This document shows, in pieces, positions 1-10,647 of a DNA stretch of 64,000 nucleotides. Below the pieces are notes generated by a model that saw only the letters and a list, made by a program, of their open reading frames with translations, had not been told where the DNA came from and made no database searches. Numbering within the stretch: the stretch's first letter is position 1; each line of letters opens with the position of its first letter. This DNA is from Picochlorum sp. 'celeri' (lineage: Eukaryota > Chlorophyta > Trebouxiophyceae), in assembly GCA_010909725.1 (NCBI GenBank), contig JAACMV010000027.1:434001-498000 (forward strand), written 5' to 3'. A program made the position numbers and the translations under genes.

Positions 1-62
1 ATGTACGTGTACTTGTATTCCTTGATGATCCACCTGGTACTTACCACATTTCTGCATTGCAG

Positions 63-261
63 AGCTACAAAACATCTAGACAAGGCCAAAGAGGACGCTG
101 CACAGCACAGAGCGCTCTTGATGCAAGCTCAAGAGTTTGGCAGATCCCCAGATGTGCTTTTCAAGGCGTCTCATCCGCGTAAAAAGGCACGGGAATCTCG
201 CTCTGGGCTCTCCAAGCTTTTGGGATCCTGCTTCTGCGGAGTCCCAGAACTTGCAAAATAA
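63..261 (+). CDS. 3' terminal exon of an unidentified gene (partial)
   Basis: A reading frame is open from the window edge to a TAA at 259-261. The bases before 63 look like an intron end (pyrimidine-rich stretch, then TTGCAG), so the real exon probably starts at 63. It gives about 65 residues: a charged, probably helical stretch rich in K, E, A and Q, then a basic patch (HPRKKAR) and a C-terminal tail with the motif CFCG. The body of the gene lies outside the window. I do not recognise the family. Confidence 0.45.
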
Positions 262-353
262 GGAATTTTCATTTCAGGTTTTCAAATCGACCTTGCCGTT
301 GTACTACACGTTCAATACTTTTATTACTTTTCACATCCATTTTATTACCAAGT

Positions 354-1703
354 ATGAATGTTCATGTGGGAAGAATTGATCGGTTTGGAGGTCAGCCACG
401 CCTGTCTCCAAGCCAATCCCCGAAACGTTTCTTTTCAAGAACGCACGCATACTACGCAGGCATCGATTATGGCACAAGTGGTGCCCGATGTACTGTAATT
501 AATGAGGATGAGGACATTGTGGAGGAATATCGGACCTCCTATGATGGAGGAGCGTCTTCTCCCTCTGCTTGGGTGAGTGCTCTCAAGACTCTTGTAGGGA
601 GCATTCGTTCGGGCCCTCTGCAGGCGATTGCTGTGGATGGGACATCTAGTACTGCTCTTATTGTTGACGAGGATGGGTTGCCGATTACAGAAGCGAAAAT
701 GTATAATGAGGCACAGGATGCCCGGTACCAGGAGATGGTACGATCCATCTGCCCTGAAGAAGGGCACACAGTAACATCAGCGACAAGTACATTGTGCAAG
801 GCATTTGCGTTTTTGGATGGACTTGAGGACTCAGGAAGGCGTCATACATTGATGCATCAGTCTGACTTTATAGCGTTTCAGCTTCATAGGAAGATTGGAC
901 ACACGGATTATAATAATGCATTGAAGGTGGGCTTTGATCCTGCTGAGGAAGCATATCCTGCATGGCTCATGCATCATGAGGCCATTATGGCGATTCTGCC
1001 TCAGCATGTTCATGCACCCGGGTCTCCAGTTGGTGTGATTGATAAGAGTTCTGCAGAAGAACTCGGTATTTCTCCCGAATGCATTGTTTGTGCAGGGACA
1101 ACAGATAGTATTGCAGCTTTCCTGGCCTCTGGGGTGCATGAGCCTGGTCAAGCTGTCACGTCCTTGGGAAGTACACTTGCGATCAAGCTCATTAGCCGGA
1201 ATCCTGTCAACGATGCACGTTATGGTGTGTATTCGCATCGCCTAGGGAATACGTGGCTTGTTGGTGGAGCTTCAAATACTGGTGGTGCTGTTTTGAGACA
1301 GTTCTTCGATGATACAGAGTTGGCGCGGCTGACTGGCGAGATGGATCCTGATACTCTGACAGGCCTAGAATATGTAGTTTTGCCATCTAAAGGGGAGCGA
1401 TTTCCAGAGAATGATCCGAATCTCATGCCTTGCATGGAGCCGCGCCCAGAGAATGATGCCGTCTTCCTGCAAGGCATTCTGGAATCCATGGCCAAGACTG
1501 AGGGTAGGGCGTACGGACTGTTGGAGCGGTTGGGGGCTGATCCTGTGAAGGAGGTATATACATGTGGTGGTGGGGCGAAGAATCCAGTATGGACAAAGCT
1601 CAGAGAGAAATTCATCGGATCCAGAGTGTATGTGGCTGCTCAGGGTGAAGCGAGCTTTGGAAGTGCGCTGCTGGCGAAAAGAGGGATTGATCGCGATAGC
1701 TAA
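354..1703 (+). CDS. FGGY-family carbohydrate kinase, plastid D-ribulose kinase (XK-1) type
   Basis: Intact 449-residue single-exon gene. After a roughly 30-residue Ser/Arg-rich leader comes the FGGY phosphate-binding motif GIDYGTSGAR, then DGTSS, a central GTTDSIAAF segment, TSLGST and a C-terminal CGGGAKN. These mark the two actin-like lobes of sugar kinases. The short length and the DYGTSGAR/DGTSST pattern fit the plant and cyanobacterial XK-1 group, characterised as D-ribulose kinase, better than true xylulokinase of about 500 residues. The leader is compatible with a plastid transit peptide, which is inference. The product would be ribulose 5-phosphate, rescuing dephosphorylated Calvin-cycle or pentose-phosphate sugar. 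No frameshift is seen, in contrast to the genes that follow. Confidence 0.82.
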   Translation: MNVHVGRIDRFGGQPRLSPSQSPKRFFSRTHAYYAGIDYGTSGARCTVINEDEDIVEEYRTSYDGGASSPSAWVSALKTLVGSIRSGPLQAIAVDGTSSTALIVDEDGLPITEAKMYNEAQDARYQEMVRSICPEEGHTVTSATSTLCKAFAFLDGLEDSGRRHTLMHQSDFIAFQLHRKIGHTDYNNALKVGFDPAEEAYPAWLMHHEAIMAILPQHVHAPGSPVGVIDKSSAEELGISPECIVCAGTTDSIAAFLASGVHEPGQAVTSLGSTLAIKLISRNPVNDARYGVYSHRLGNTWLVGGASNTGGAVLRQFFDDTELARLTGEMDPDTLTGLEYVVLPSKGERFPENDPNLMPCMEPRPENDAVFLQGILESMAKTEGRAYGLLERLGADPVKEVYTCGGGAKNPVWTKLREKFIGSRVYVAAQGEASFGSALLAKRGIDRDS

Positions 1704-2237
1704 TTTCATTAAAGAGTGTGTTAAAAATTCTATGAAAGGTTTTCATGATGGATCGGGCGCAGGTATCGAAAGACACCTGTCCTCGGGACAGAGGTGGCAG
1801 AAAACAAGAACCACCTAGGATGGGCCAACTCTGTTCTCACGTACCCATGTGGGACTTCCAACGTCCAAGGATACTGGCAACAATGTGGATTCTATAAGCT
1901 TGCAAGAATGCCATAGGATGCGGGTAAATTTCTGACATTGGTGCAATACATTATAATATTTGCATAGCAAAGAAATCAGATAGTGTTCACCTTGTGGTTG
2001 ATCTGCTTCTTCTGGAACTTGTGTGAGTCAGCGTCTGAAGCCGCCCAGGGCATTGAAAGGTCTGAATAGAGAAGAAAGATGTTTTGGAGGCTTTGAGTCG
2101 TTCAATTCTTCTATTGACGACGAGATTTTGCGTATCAATTGGGTGATCTGTGGGAAATTTTTGCATCGGTGCAGCAGCAGGTTCAAAAGTGTTAAGAAAG
2201 CCTAGAGAAGACATTTGCACCAGAGACTTTGCTCTTC
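1704..2237. other. Intergenic stretch, no gene recognised
   Basis: This holds the 3' flank of the sugar kinase and the presumed promoter and 5' UTR of the cellulose-synthase-like gene. The only reading frame of note, about 60 codons near 2023-2205, lacks an ATG and resembles nothing known. No tRNA fold or repeat was seen. Confidence 0.5.
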
Positions 2238-5200
2238 ATGAAATCGACTGTGAAGAATATAGTGTCGAAGAGACTTAGTTGGACCAAGAAACAGGGCAAG
2301 GAGGAAAGTGCTGCTGATGTGGAGAATGGAGGAACAGATGATTCTACAACGGAGGCTCCACCAAGTGCAGCTCCAGATGGTCCATCTAGCAGCACTCCAA
2401 AGGCCCCGCCATCCCTCAGTGGATATCCTATCACGCCTGAAAGGAAGCTTGTAGATGCATCAGTAAGTGAATGTGTGGGCCAAGCACCCTCGGAGGACTC
2501 TGATGAGTTGATAGAACACCTCAGCAATGTGAAGGATTCGCTTGATGAAATTTTGTCATCTCCTTATAAAGGTATGTGCACTTTACTATACGCGGGAAAC
2601 ATCAACAAAGAACGATGACAAATGTACGGTGCATGATGCTGTGCAGGAAAGACAAGGCTGTTGCTGGAAAGGACAGCTGGACTCCATCAGTAAATGGCTC
2701 AGACCTCTCAGCACATCAAGGGGTCCCGATTCAGCATGTCCGCAGATTAACCAGCACTGTCGTAGATATGCTTCGAGCAATGTCGAAAAATGATGACACT
2801 ATTGGTTTGGATAAGGTCCACCTTCAGGGAACCTCGGTTGACTTTTCAGGGGCCAGTGAATCTGGTGATGAGAAGGCATCCTTGTCTTGTGGGGGGGCTT
2901 CCTCCATTAAGGATTCCGAGATAACGGCCGACAACAGAACTCTTGAAAGCCCAATTTCTGCCACAGCCTGAATATGTTGGGGACGAAGTTCTTCCATTTT
3001 ATATGGACAGCGACACTATGGAGACAGCAGAGACGTGTCATGGAAGAATCCCCAAGTCACACAAGAAGCAGGTTGCAGTGAATTGGCCTGGGATGATCAT
3101 TTACATTTTCTACATCATGGCATTCATCATCTATGTGTCGATTCGTGCCGCAAAGACTCTTGATTTGGGCTCCTCTTTGTGGTATGGAGTTATAGTACTC
3201 ATGGCTGAGATTTTGGGGGCTTTTGCGTATTGCCATATGGTCTTTGCCTGATATTCAAAGTGACAGATCCTGTACCAGAGGCTGTCACTGCTGCTTTGAA
3301 TGGCCTTCCAGCGCAGACAAATCTGCGGTATCATATACGAGTTCTGATACCATGCTACAAAGAGCCTCTTGATGTCGTCACCAAAACTTTTCTGGCTGCA
3401 ATGTTTGCTGCATTGCCAGTGAATTGCAAAAGGACAGTGTATCTTCTCGATGATGGCAAAGATCCAGAGAAGAAGTCGTTTGTTCGATCGTTGAATATGA
3501 ACAATGCTGTCTACATTAGTGGCAGAAAGAGGGCCAAGGGAGAGATGAATGGAAAATCTAACAATATTAATCATGCCATGAGACTGATCTACCCTGGAGA
3601 GGATTTAGACATTCCATCAAATGAAATTGTGTGTGTTTTCGATGCTGATCAGGTGCCTAATGCCGATTTCTTCAGCAAAACAGTGCCACTTTTGGATGGG
3701 GGTGAAGATGTTGCAATGATCTTGACCCCACAAGCATTTTCAAACCTTAATCACGATGGGGACATTTTCAACCATGCTAATGTGCACTTCTGGGACTATA
3801 CTCAACCAGGATATGATGCTCTTGGTTTGATTTCGTGCACAGGTACAAATTTTTTGCTGAGAGCAAAAGCGTTCCAAGAAGCAGGGTGGTTTCCTGATTG
3901 GACTTTGACTGAGGATTTTGCCCTAGGTATCGAACTCAAGAGACGCAATTGGCAGTGCCGGTACGTCGATGAGTATTTGGCTCTTGGTGAAGCTCCTGAT
4001 GAGGTGAGAAACTGCTTTCAACAGAGATCGAGATGGGCCAAGGGACATTTTCAGTTATTCTACAGCAGGGTGAGAAATCCAACATTTGGGAAGGCGCCCA
4101 AGGCTTATCCCTCCTCATGCGCTTGGCTTTATGGCTCTGTGGCTTTGTCATACTTCTCAGCCTTTATAGGTACACCCTTGCTCATGCTGGTACCTATGGT
4201 TACCGTTTGGTTTGGTGTTTTCCCCATTGTCATCAACATTTGGTGTGCCATAGCAGTCACCGTTTACTACCAGCAACGCTAATGGTCATGTATTACACAA
4301 GATCACTGAGACATCTAAAGGTATGTGATTTATGTATTTCATGCTGTCAGAAATCATCTATATAAGCATTCATCCATCTTGCAGTCGATGTGGTTTGCAT
4401 CTGTAGCAAACAGCATTCTGTGGTGGGCATTCCTGAAAGCTATGTATCGAGCAACAATTGGAAGGTGGTTGGCTGGCACTATTGTGTTCAAGGTGACTGC
4501 AAAAGGTCTGCAGAAGCTCAACAATCTACCAATACGCGATCTCTGGATGGCAAGTATTTGGTTCATTTTCTCAATCGTCACTTTGATTTTTGGTTTGATC
4601 ACCTACGTTAGAGGAGAGGTGACCGACACACCCTTGGCCATTTCAATCATCTTCATTGCGTACACCTGATCCCGCTCTATCTTTTGATCCAGTACGCTAT
4701 TTACAGGTCACCTTTGTTCTTCACCTTGGTTTGCCGTGTGATGATGTTCATCTCAACATTTTTGAGCATCTTTGGTGTTGTTCTAGTGTGGCTCCTGTAT
4801 CCTAGGACATATGACTACAGTGAAGCTCTGAGCAACAGCTTGTACTTTTTTGATACACAACGGGTTGGCCAATTGCCTGGTGACTTCAGGGTCTCTTGGA
4901 GACAAAGTACGTGAATGCAGTTCGGATCATGGTGTATCTGTGCATGTTTAATCTGGTCAGTTTTGTTTACAGGTTCATTTGCTGGTGAACACAATCGGCT
5001 GTTTATCTGGCAGAGAATATAAATGATACGCTTCTCCTTGACAACATAGCTGTACAGCCTTTTGGTTCACCATATAGTCAGCCTTTTGGAAGGAAATTGT
5101 TGCAATCTGGTGATGCCTCTGATGCTTTTGCCTCTGCAGTCGACACCGCTTCGCAGAGCCAGATATTTTTGCTGACCCATTCAGTTCATCTGATTCATCT

Positions 5201-6951
5201 AGCTCATCAGGTTCCTTTGATCCATTCAGCAACCTGGATCCTTTAGGCTCCTCTGATCCGTTTGGTTCGTCTGATCCATTTGGTGGCTCCTCAGATCCGT
5301 TTGGGTCGTCAGATCCGTTTGGCTCATCTGATCCATTTGGTGGCTCCTCAGATCCTTTTGGCTCGTCTGATCCGTTTGGTTCTTCAGATCCATTCGGTGG
5401 CTCATCAGATCCATTTGGCTCGTCTGATCCAATTTGGTGGTTCATCAGATCCGTTTGGCTCGTCTGATCCATTTGGTGGCTCATCTGATCCATTTGGTGG
5501 CTCATCTGATCCGTTTGGTGGCTCCTCTGATCCGTTTGGTGGAATGTCAGATCCATTTGCAGGACTATCAGATCCATTCGCAATGTCTGAGATAGAACTC
5601 AAGCTTGCAACATCCACACCATGGGACCCTCTCAGGGGGTTGGGTCTCAGGTATGAAGGGAGGTAACATCAAAGCCACCACCCCGATTGCCTTTACAACT
5701 AGTGTGCTTGCTTGGGGATTCATGGGATTCCATAATGCATTCGAAAAATCTGGCCAAACAGACTATTTGATGGACTCTGTCAAAACTGGAGCAGATTATC
5801 TCATGAAGGTTCATCGTAAGAATTCCTTTGGAAGATAAATCACTGTTAGTCACAAGGGTTGGTGACGTAGAAACGCGAACCAGAGCTCTGGTATCGCCCA
5901 GAAGATGCCAGAACAAGAGAAGCGTTGCTGTAGACCTCTACTCAAGCGTTGGAGGCTATGGCGCTGACTTGGGTGGATCTGTGTCAGCTGGACTTGCCGC
6001 TGCCTCCACCTTATTCAGAGAATCTGGATATGAGACTCCCGAGTACACAGAAAACTTCTCAACAAAGCCAAAGAAGTTTATGAAGACTCGGTTGGTGCCA
6101 AGTTTAGAGTCGACAGGGGCGACCATAACCTGTCCGAGCTGTACAACTCGTCAAGCATGTATGATGACCTTGCCTGGGCAGCAGGCTGGCTATACAAAGC
6201 AACGAAAGAGCAGCGATATCTGGACGATGTGTATACTCATTACATATCGTATTTAGAAGAAGAATCATCAGCATCTTCTTGGAAGTACGCATTCGATTGG
6301 GACAATGTCTTCTGGCCTCTGAATGTCTTGATGGCTCAAGAAACTGGCAACTCAACCTTTGTCAAGCACAGCGAAGACTTCCTCAGCAACTGGATGTGTG
6401 CAAATAATGCAGCAAACTATACACGACGAGGTCGAGCATATAATGCATTTAGTGCACCCTTGGGGTCGACTGCAAATATTGCCATGTCTGCTTTCATGTA
6501 TGCAGACCTCATTGAGCACAAAGACTCTGCCAAATCACAAGCATACAAGTGCTGGGGACTCTCACAAGTTCGCTACATGATGGGAGATGCAGGTCGAAGC
6601 ATGGTGGTAGGACAAGGACATAATCCACCCAAACGAACTCAAGACAGAGCTGCTGCGTGCCCAGCGCGCCCAGGTGTCTGCAACAGGGTAACAAGCTATC
6701 TATCTCCCGACCCAGACACATATCAACTGACTGGCGCGTTGGTCCATGGTCCTGGCAAAAGCGATTATTATATTGACGAACGAACAAATGACGCATCCAT
6801 GGTGGGAATAGAAAACAATGCTGGTTTCACTGGAGCCCTTGCAGGAGCTGCCATGCTTCCTAGTGGCATGTGGGAAATCTGTTTGCAGCAATTCGGAATT
6901 TACAGAGACGATCCCATCTGCGGATCATTCCTCACTATTAGATACTGTAGA
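2238..6951 (+). CDS. Cellulose-synthase-like GT2 fused to a GH9 (KORRIGAN-like) domain; frame interrupted by many indels
   Basis: The ATG at 2238 opens a Ser/Glu-rich cytosolic N-terminus. Two membrane segments follow (near 3095-3240), then a processive GT2 domain (about 3330-4060) with LLDDG, FDADQ, TEDFAL and the QQRSRW (QxxRW) motif, then further membrane segments (4090-4790). Directly in frame after the last helix comes a GH9 N-terminus (SEALSNSLYFFDTQR), an insert of DPF repeats, and the rest of GH9 (LSGGW, GGYGADLGGS, NPPKR, SPDPDTYQL, NNAGFTGALAG). Likely introns are 2572-2646, 4321-4384 and 4907-4972. Frame changes fall near 2960, 3240, 4270, 4667, 4985, 5170, 5432, 5630, 5830-5940 and 6053. 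Codons are well conserved between them and several lie at homopolymers, so consensus errors are likelier than decay. The C-terminal end near 6951 is approximate. Confidence 0.72.
5160..5585 (+). repeat. In-frame minisatellite coding SSDPFG(G) repeats inside the GH9 region
   Basis: About 19-20 copies of a Ser-Ser-Asp-Pro-Phe-Gly unit, alternating SSDPFG and SSDPFGG (18- and 21-bp units), sit between GH9 strand FRVSWR and the LSGGW core. Third positions vary (GATCCATTT, GATCCGTTT, GATCCTTTT), so the amino-acid repeat appears to be under selection. One copy near 5432 has an extra A that breaks the frame. Tandem copy number may differ between strains. Confidence 0.85.
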
Positions 6952-6998
6952 AAACTGTTACATGTCTGCCTTCATACATATGTAATATCATCAAGCTA

Positions 6999-7579
6999 TC
7001 AAGGCAAAAACAGCACAGGCGCTGGCACAAACTCTGCCAACAGATTCGCATCTACATGCTTCTCATGCACAACATTGGTACTCATCACCACCAAATCAGC
7101 TTCGAAATTATCCGCTGCATCCCCAATAGCCACAGACCCCTTCCAGTCGAATGCTCTATCGACTCCTCAACAACCTCTACATTTTTGAGTCCAATTCCCT
7201 CCAACTCACTCTTCAACTTGGTCATTCGCTCCGGATCCTCCTCCTTCCCTGATCATTGAGGATCAGAACAGTCAATTTTCCTTCCCCCATTGCCAAACGA
7301 GCTCCCTGCTGCAACGCAGTCCGACTTGCAGTCGACAAGGGACGGATTGGCATCAACCAAGGCTACCATCACATGGGACCAGACAGGTGTCGTCGATCCT
7401 CCATCCTCCATCGCGTGCGCAACAAACGCTTTATTAGTGTTCCTAGTAGCCGTGCACACAGGGTTGAATCCCATCTGTCGACCAAACCCGCCCCTTGTCC
7501 GACACGTCACAACATGGTTTCTAGATTTTTCGACATGGACATTCGTGCTACAAACAGCCCTCACCACCGCACTCTGCAT
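6999..7579 (-). CDS. Universal stress protein (USP)-like protein, frame interrupted by indels
   Basis: Read on the minus strand from ATG 7579. A Cys/Arg-containing leader precedes VMVALVDANPS, the first beta strand of a USP/Rossmann-like fold. Then, in other frames, come ALQQGARLAMGEGKLTVLIL, KSELEGIGLKNVEVVEE, and finally ADLVVMST with a terminal PAPVLFLP and TGA at 6999-7001. This order matches a USP domain (strand, alanine-rich helix, LVVMST, C-terminal VP strand). At least three frame changes occur in 580 bases, near 7330, 7245 and 7150. The ATP-binding G-2x-G-9x-G(S/T) loop is not evident. The gene converges with the GT2-GH9 gene. The leader may be a plastid presequence; this is inference. 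Confidence 0.6.
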
Positions 7580-7903
7580 TTTATACGCAGTATATTCTCA
7601 ATATATAGATATTTTAATACTATTTAATGGCCAAATGGGTCTGATACAAACAATCGAAACTGACTTTTGCAATCGATATTTTCTGTGCTGAAACCATATT
7701 AGTAGCCTACTAGTAGTATCGCAGCGTCGATTGTAGTGATCCAGTTCCCATGTATGGGAAGAAGATGCGTCTTCTTTTCCCGCTCTTCCACAGAGTAAAG
7801 TGGATAGTATTTCTTGAAATACTGGTATTGTATCAAGTCGAAGAGATATACGATGGAGGTATCCTGTTTTGGGTATAATTCGTCAGGATTGTCACATTGT
7901 GAC
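7580..7903. other. Divergent intergenic region
   Basis: AT-rich spacer between the divergent USP-like and propeller genes, expected to hold both promoters. No coding potential, RNA or repeat was recognised. Confidence 0.4.
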
Positions 7904-9194
7904 ATGTCATTCCAGAACTCAGATTTTGAATACATGGCACGCTGGTCACCAAAGGCTCTTTAGAAACAAGAATAATACCACACAATACGCATCAGTAAGT
8001 CGCGGAAGGGGTGTATCCAGAAGTTGTGCTGTTGTGGGAACAGAACAACCAGGGTTGCTGTTTTCGACCGGAGAGCCTGCAGCATGGGATGAAGCTGGCG
8101 TTGGCCATCCAATCGTGCGGTACTATCTTGGTGATAATGAGCAGCGATGGTTTATGTGGTACACAGGAAGAGTACGGCATGCCATGATATAGATGGAATC
8201 TTTCCATCATCTGGGTCTATCGGGCTTGCCGTGTCATCAGATGGGTTGCATTGGGAGCGAGGACATGGTCCAATTTCAGGCGCTCGAGGGGAATCGCGGT
8301 CCCAAAGATGTAGGAAAAGTGATTCAGCCCAATGAGGATTGGTGGACGCATGATACGTGCCACGTGTCGGTGTCTGATGTGCAGATTTTGTCAAACAGTG
8401 CTGTGGATTCTCCTGGAGGGGTGTACTGGTGCTTCTATGCTGGAGGGGACTTTGAACAGGTCCAGGTGCCAGAGGGGTTACGAGTGACGGATGCGTCTCC
8501 TACTGAGCGGGAAGGTCTTCGAACGCGACCAGGGCTTGCAATGTCTCAGGATGGTAGGAATTTTGCCAGAATTGAGGGAGATCATCACACTGGTGCTTTG
8601 TTTGATGTTGGAGAGCCTGGTGAATGGGATGCATTATTTATTGGAGCACCGCAAGTTGTGGCAGCTGGTCCACGCGATATGAGAATGTATTATCACAGTT
8701 ATGATGAAAAGAAGAAGCGATATGTGGTTGGTGTCGCAACATCCCCGGATGGATTTAGGTGGGAGAAGCGGGGGCCTGTGTTTGATGGTGCTCCTGAAGG
8801 GGCGCCCGATGATACCTTTGACTCCATGGGAGCAGCATCTCGATGCGTTGTTCGAGACATTGATACAAAGCAGTATTTTATGTTTTATGAGGGAGTGTGC
8901 AGAGCAAAGAAGCGCAGATCTATAGGTCTGGCAGTCTCCAAGGATGGTATATCATCCTGGAAGAGATGCGATGCACCAATTCTGGAGGCATCAGAAGATG
9001 ATGAATGCTGGGATTCTGGGTCTGTTGGAACGCCATGGGCTGTGTCCATGGCCAAAGGTCGATGGAGATTGTACTATTCAGGAAGTGACAAGGCCCATGG
9101 ATCCTCATGGAATGGCATTGGGGTTGCTCTGAGTGATCCAGAGGGTCAGGTGTTCCACGGAGCACCAATAACATTTACAAAGAGAGTGGCATGA
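7904..9194 (+). CDS. Five-bladed beta-propeller glycosidase-like protein (GH43/GH32-fold), frame interrupted
   Basis: Repeated blades carry motifs such as WDEAGVGHP, WFMWYTGR, GLAVSSDGLHWERG, GEWDALFIGAPQV, VGVATSPDGFRWEKRG, QYFMFYEG, IGLAVSKDG, CWDSGSVGTPW and WRLYYSG. The alternating 'Y/F-YxG' and 'SxDGxxW' pattern is that of GH43/GH32/GH68-type and related propellers. Two frame changes, near 8165 and 8290, split it in three, while 8300-9194 is intact. The start is uncertain: ATG 7904 opens a short leader but one more frame change (near 7962) would be needed. Substrate cannot be told, and the acidic catalytic triad was not assigned. Related proteins of plants and algae are uncharacterised. 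Confidence 0.6.
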
Positions 9195-9461
9195 TGCTAT
9201 TTAGAGTATTGAAACGAGTTTTTGTAAAAATTCACGTATACTAATAGTGTCGGTGGCGAATTGTATGAGTATGAATGCGTAGTCTTATCACACGTGGATA
9301 ATGCATCTTCATGCAAGTGTCTGACATTGGGAAATCGAAACGATGGGTGGCGCCTCATCGTGATCTCGATCATTAGAAAGCGACGGTGCTCACGCGGTAA
9401 ATTGTATTGCAATTTTATAAATCGACAATACCTAGACGTACCGTGACGCAAAACGATTAAT

Positions 9462-10556
9462 ATGATTAAGATTGGAATGGTTGCAGCCCTTGGGGCTGGA
9501 ATGTTTGCTTCGGCGAATGCTGCTGCAGGTGGGTGACCAGGCTTCGGATGGACGAGGTCTCTGTTGCTTTCTTGCTTTTTTGGAGTTTGGCGTTGCAAAA
9601 AGTTGCACACGAGTTGAGGAGTGTGCGGGAATCTCTGCTGGAAACGTGTGATTGAGACTCTATCTGATTGTTTGACTGGAGTCATGGTCGTCTTTTGAAG
9701 CGACCGTACACACGGCCAGTGAAAGACTCAGCATCTAGAAGCAAACATGAAAACCAGCAAAAATGTTTACAATGCGAGTAAAGATCATCGTGACTAATTG
9801 TTGATACGTACTACTGTGCAGGACTCTCTCTGTATGTGCCACACAATGTGGAGGCCGATGCCACTGGCGCGACATGGACGGGGACATTTGAGGCTCCAAT
9901 GACCGTCTCATACAATGGAAAACTGGAGTACGCCCGCATTCTGCGTGGAGAATGGAGCATCTTGCTTTGTGGAGCCCTCTTCTGACATTGTGACTGCTGA
10001 ATACACAGACGCCAAGGAGATTATTCCCTTTGAAGTGGGCGGCATGGATCCAGACACCCCATACACTTGCTACATTGCAACAATTCTTCCAAAAAGCATG
10101 GTCTGCAGTGACCCAGTCGCTTTCAGAACTGGTGCAAACGCAGGAGCAGTTCAGAATGCAGCAGCGCAAGCTGTTGTTCCAGAGCTGCCAGTTGTCACAG
10201 AGCCTGTTTTTGTTGCTGATAATGTGGTGGATGTACCAGCCCCAGCAGTTGATGTACAGGCTGCAGCACTCGATGCCCCAGCCCCAACAGTTGACGCCCC
10301 AGCTCCAGCAGTCGATGCCCCAGCCCCAACAGTCGACGCCCCAGCTCCAACAGTGGATGCTCCAGCTCCAGCAGTGGATGCACCAGCTCCAGCAGTGGAT
10401 GCACCAGCTCCAACAGTGGATGCTCCAGCACCAACAGTCGATGCTCCAGCCCCTGAAGCTATTGTTGAGACCTTGGATGCCAGAGAGACTCCATCTGATG
10501 TTCCAGAGGAGGGATCTGTTACACAAGGAGTTGCCACATTCACCCCACTTGAGTAA
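9462..10556 (+). CDS. Secreted Ala-Pro-rich repeat protein, probably extracellular matrix
   Basis: Exon 1 (9462-9528) encodes a signal peptide (MIKIGMVAALGAGMFASANA). A GT..AG intron (9529-9821) joins in frame to GLSLYVPHNVEADATG. A folded part with four to five Cys and an FxVGGMDPDTPYTCY segment resembles a fibronectin-III-like module. It is followed by a low-complexity tail of VDAPAP(A/T) repeats and an acidic C-terminus ending at TAA 10554-10556. One frame break lies at an A run near 9912; removing one A restores the frame. Ala-Pro and Val-Asp-Ala-Pro arrays are typical substrates for prolyl hydroxylation and arabinogalactan-type glycosylation in green cells, so a wall or scale glycoprotein is plausible (inference). 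Confidence 0.6.
10240..10455 (+). repeat. 21-bp coding minisatellite, VDAPAPA/VDAPAPT units
   Basis: About ten tandem 21-bp units of the form GTnGAtGCnCCAGCnCCAnCA encode Val-Asp-Ala-Pro-Ala-Pro-(Ala/Thr). Units differ mostly at synonymous positions. The array makes up most of the C-terminal third of the secreted protein. Confidence 0.85.
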
Positions 10557-10647
10557 ACTACTATTGAACAAGAATAACATTCATTTCATCATATTTTATG
10601 AAGACATTTTGTAAATCACAATTTGATTAAATACCACAACAATTCAT

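Noticed and set aside
4667..4684. A true stop of the synthase with a separate GH9 gene starting at 4684
   Set aside because: Fifteen bases would separate two nuclear genes, the second would begin inside a membrane helix, and the same block has many similar single-base shifts.
4975..5617. Long minus-strand frames opposite the DPF repeats (GSDEPPNGSDEPNG-type)
   Set aside because: They are antisense images of the 18/21-bp coding minisatellite; the plus strand lies between two parts of a recognisable GH9 domain.
2238..6951. Introns as the explanation of all frame changes in the GT2-GH9 gene
   Set aside because: Three good GT..AG introns exist, but most frame changes occur within a few bases with overlapping open frames and motifs that continue immediately, leaving no room for an intron.
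9735..10580. Long minus-strand frames rich in Trp/Cys or in Gly/Ala opposite the VDAPAP array
   Set aside because: Antisense images of the 21-bp minisatellite; the plus strand has signal peptide, intron and codon-level repeat conservation.
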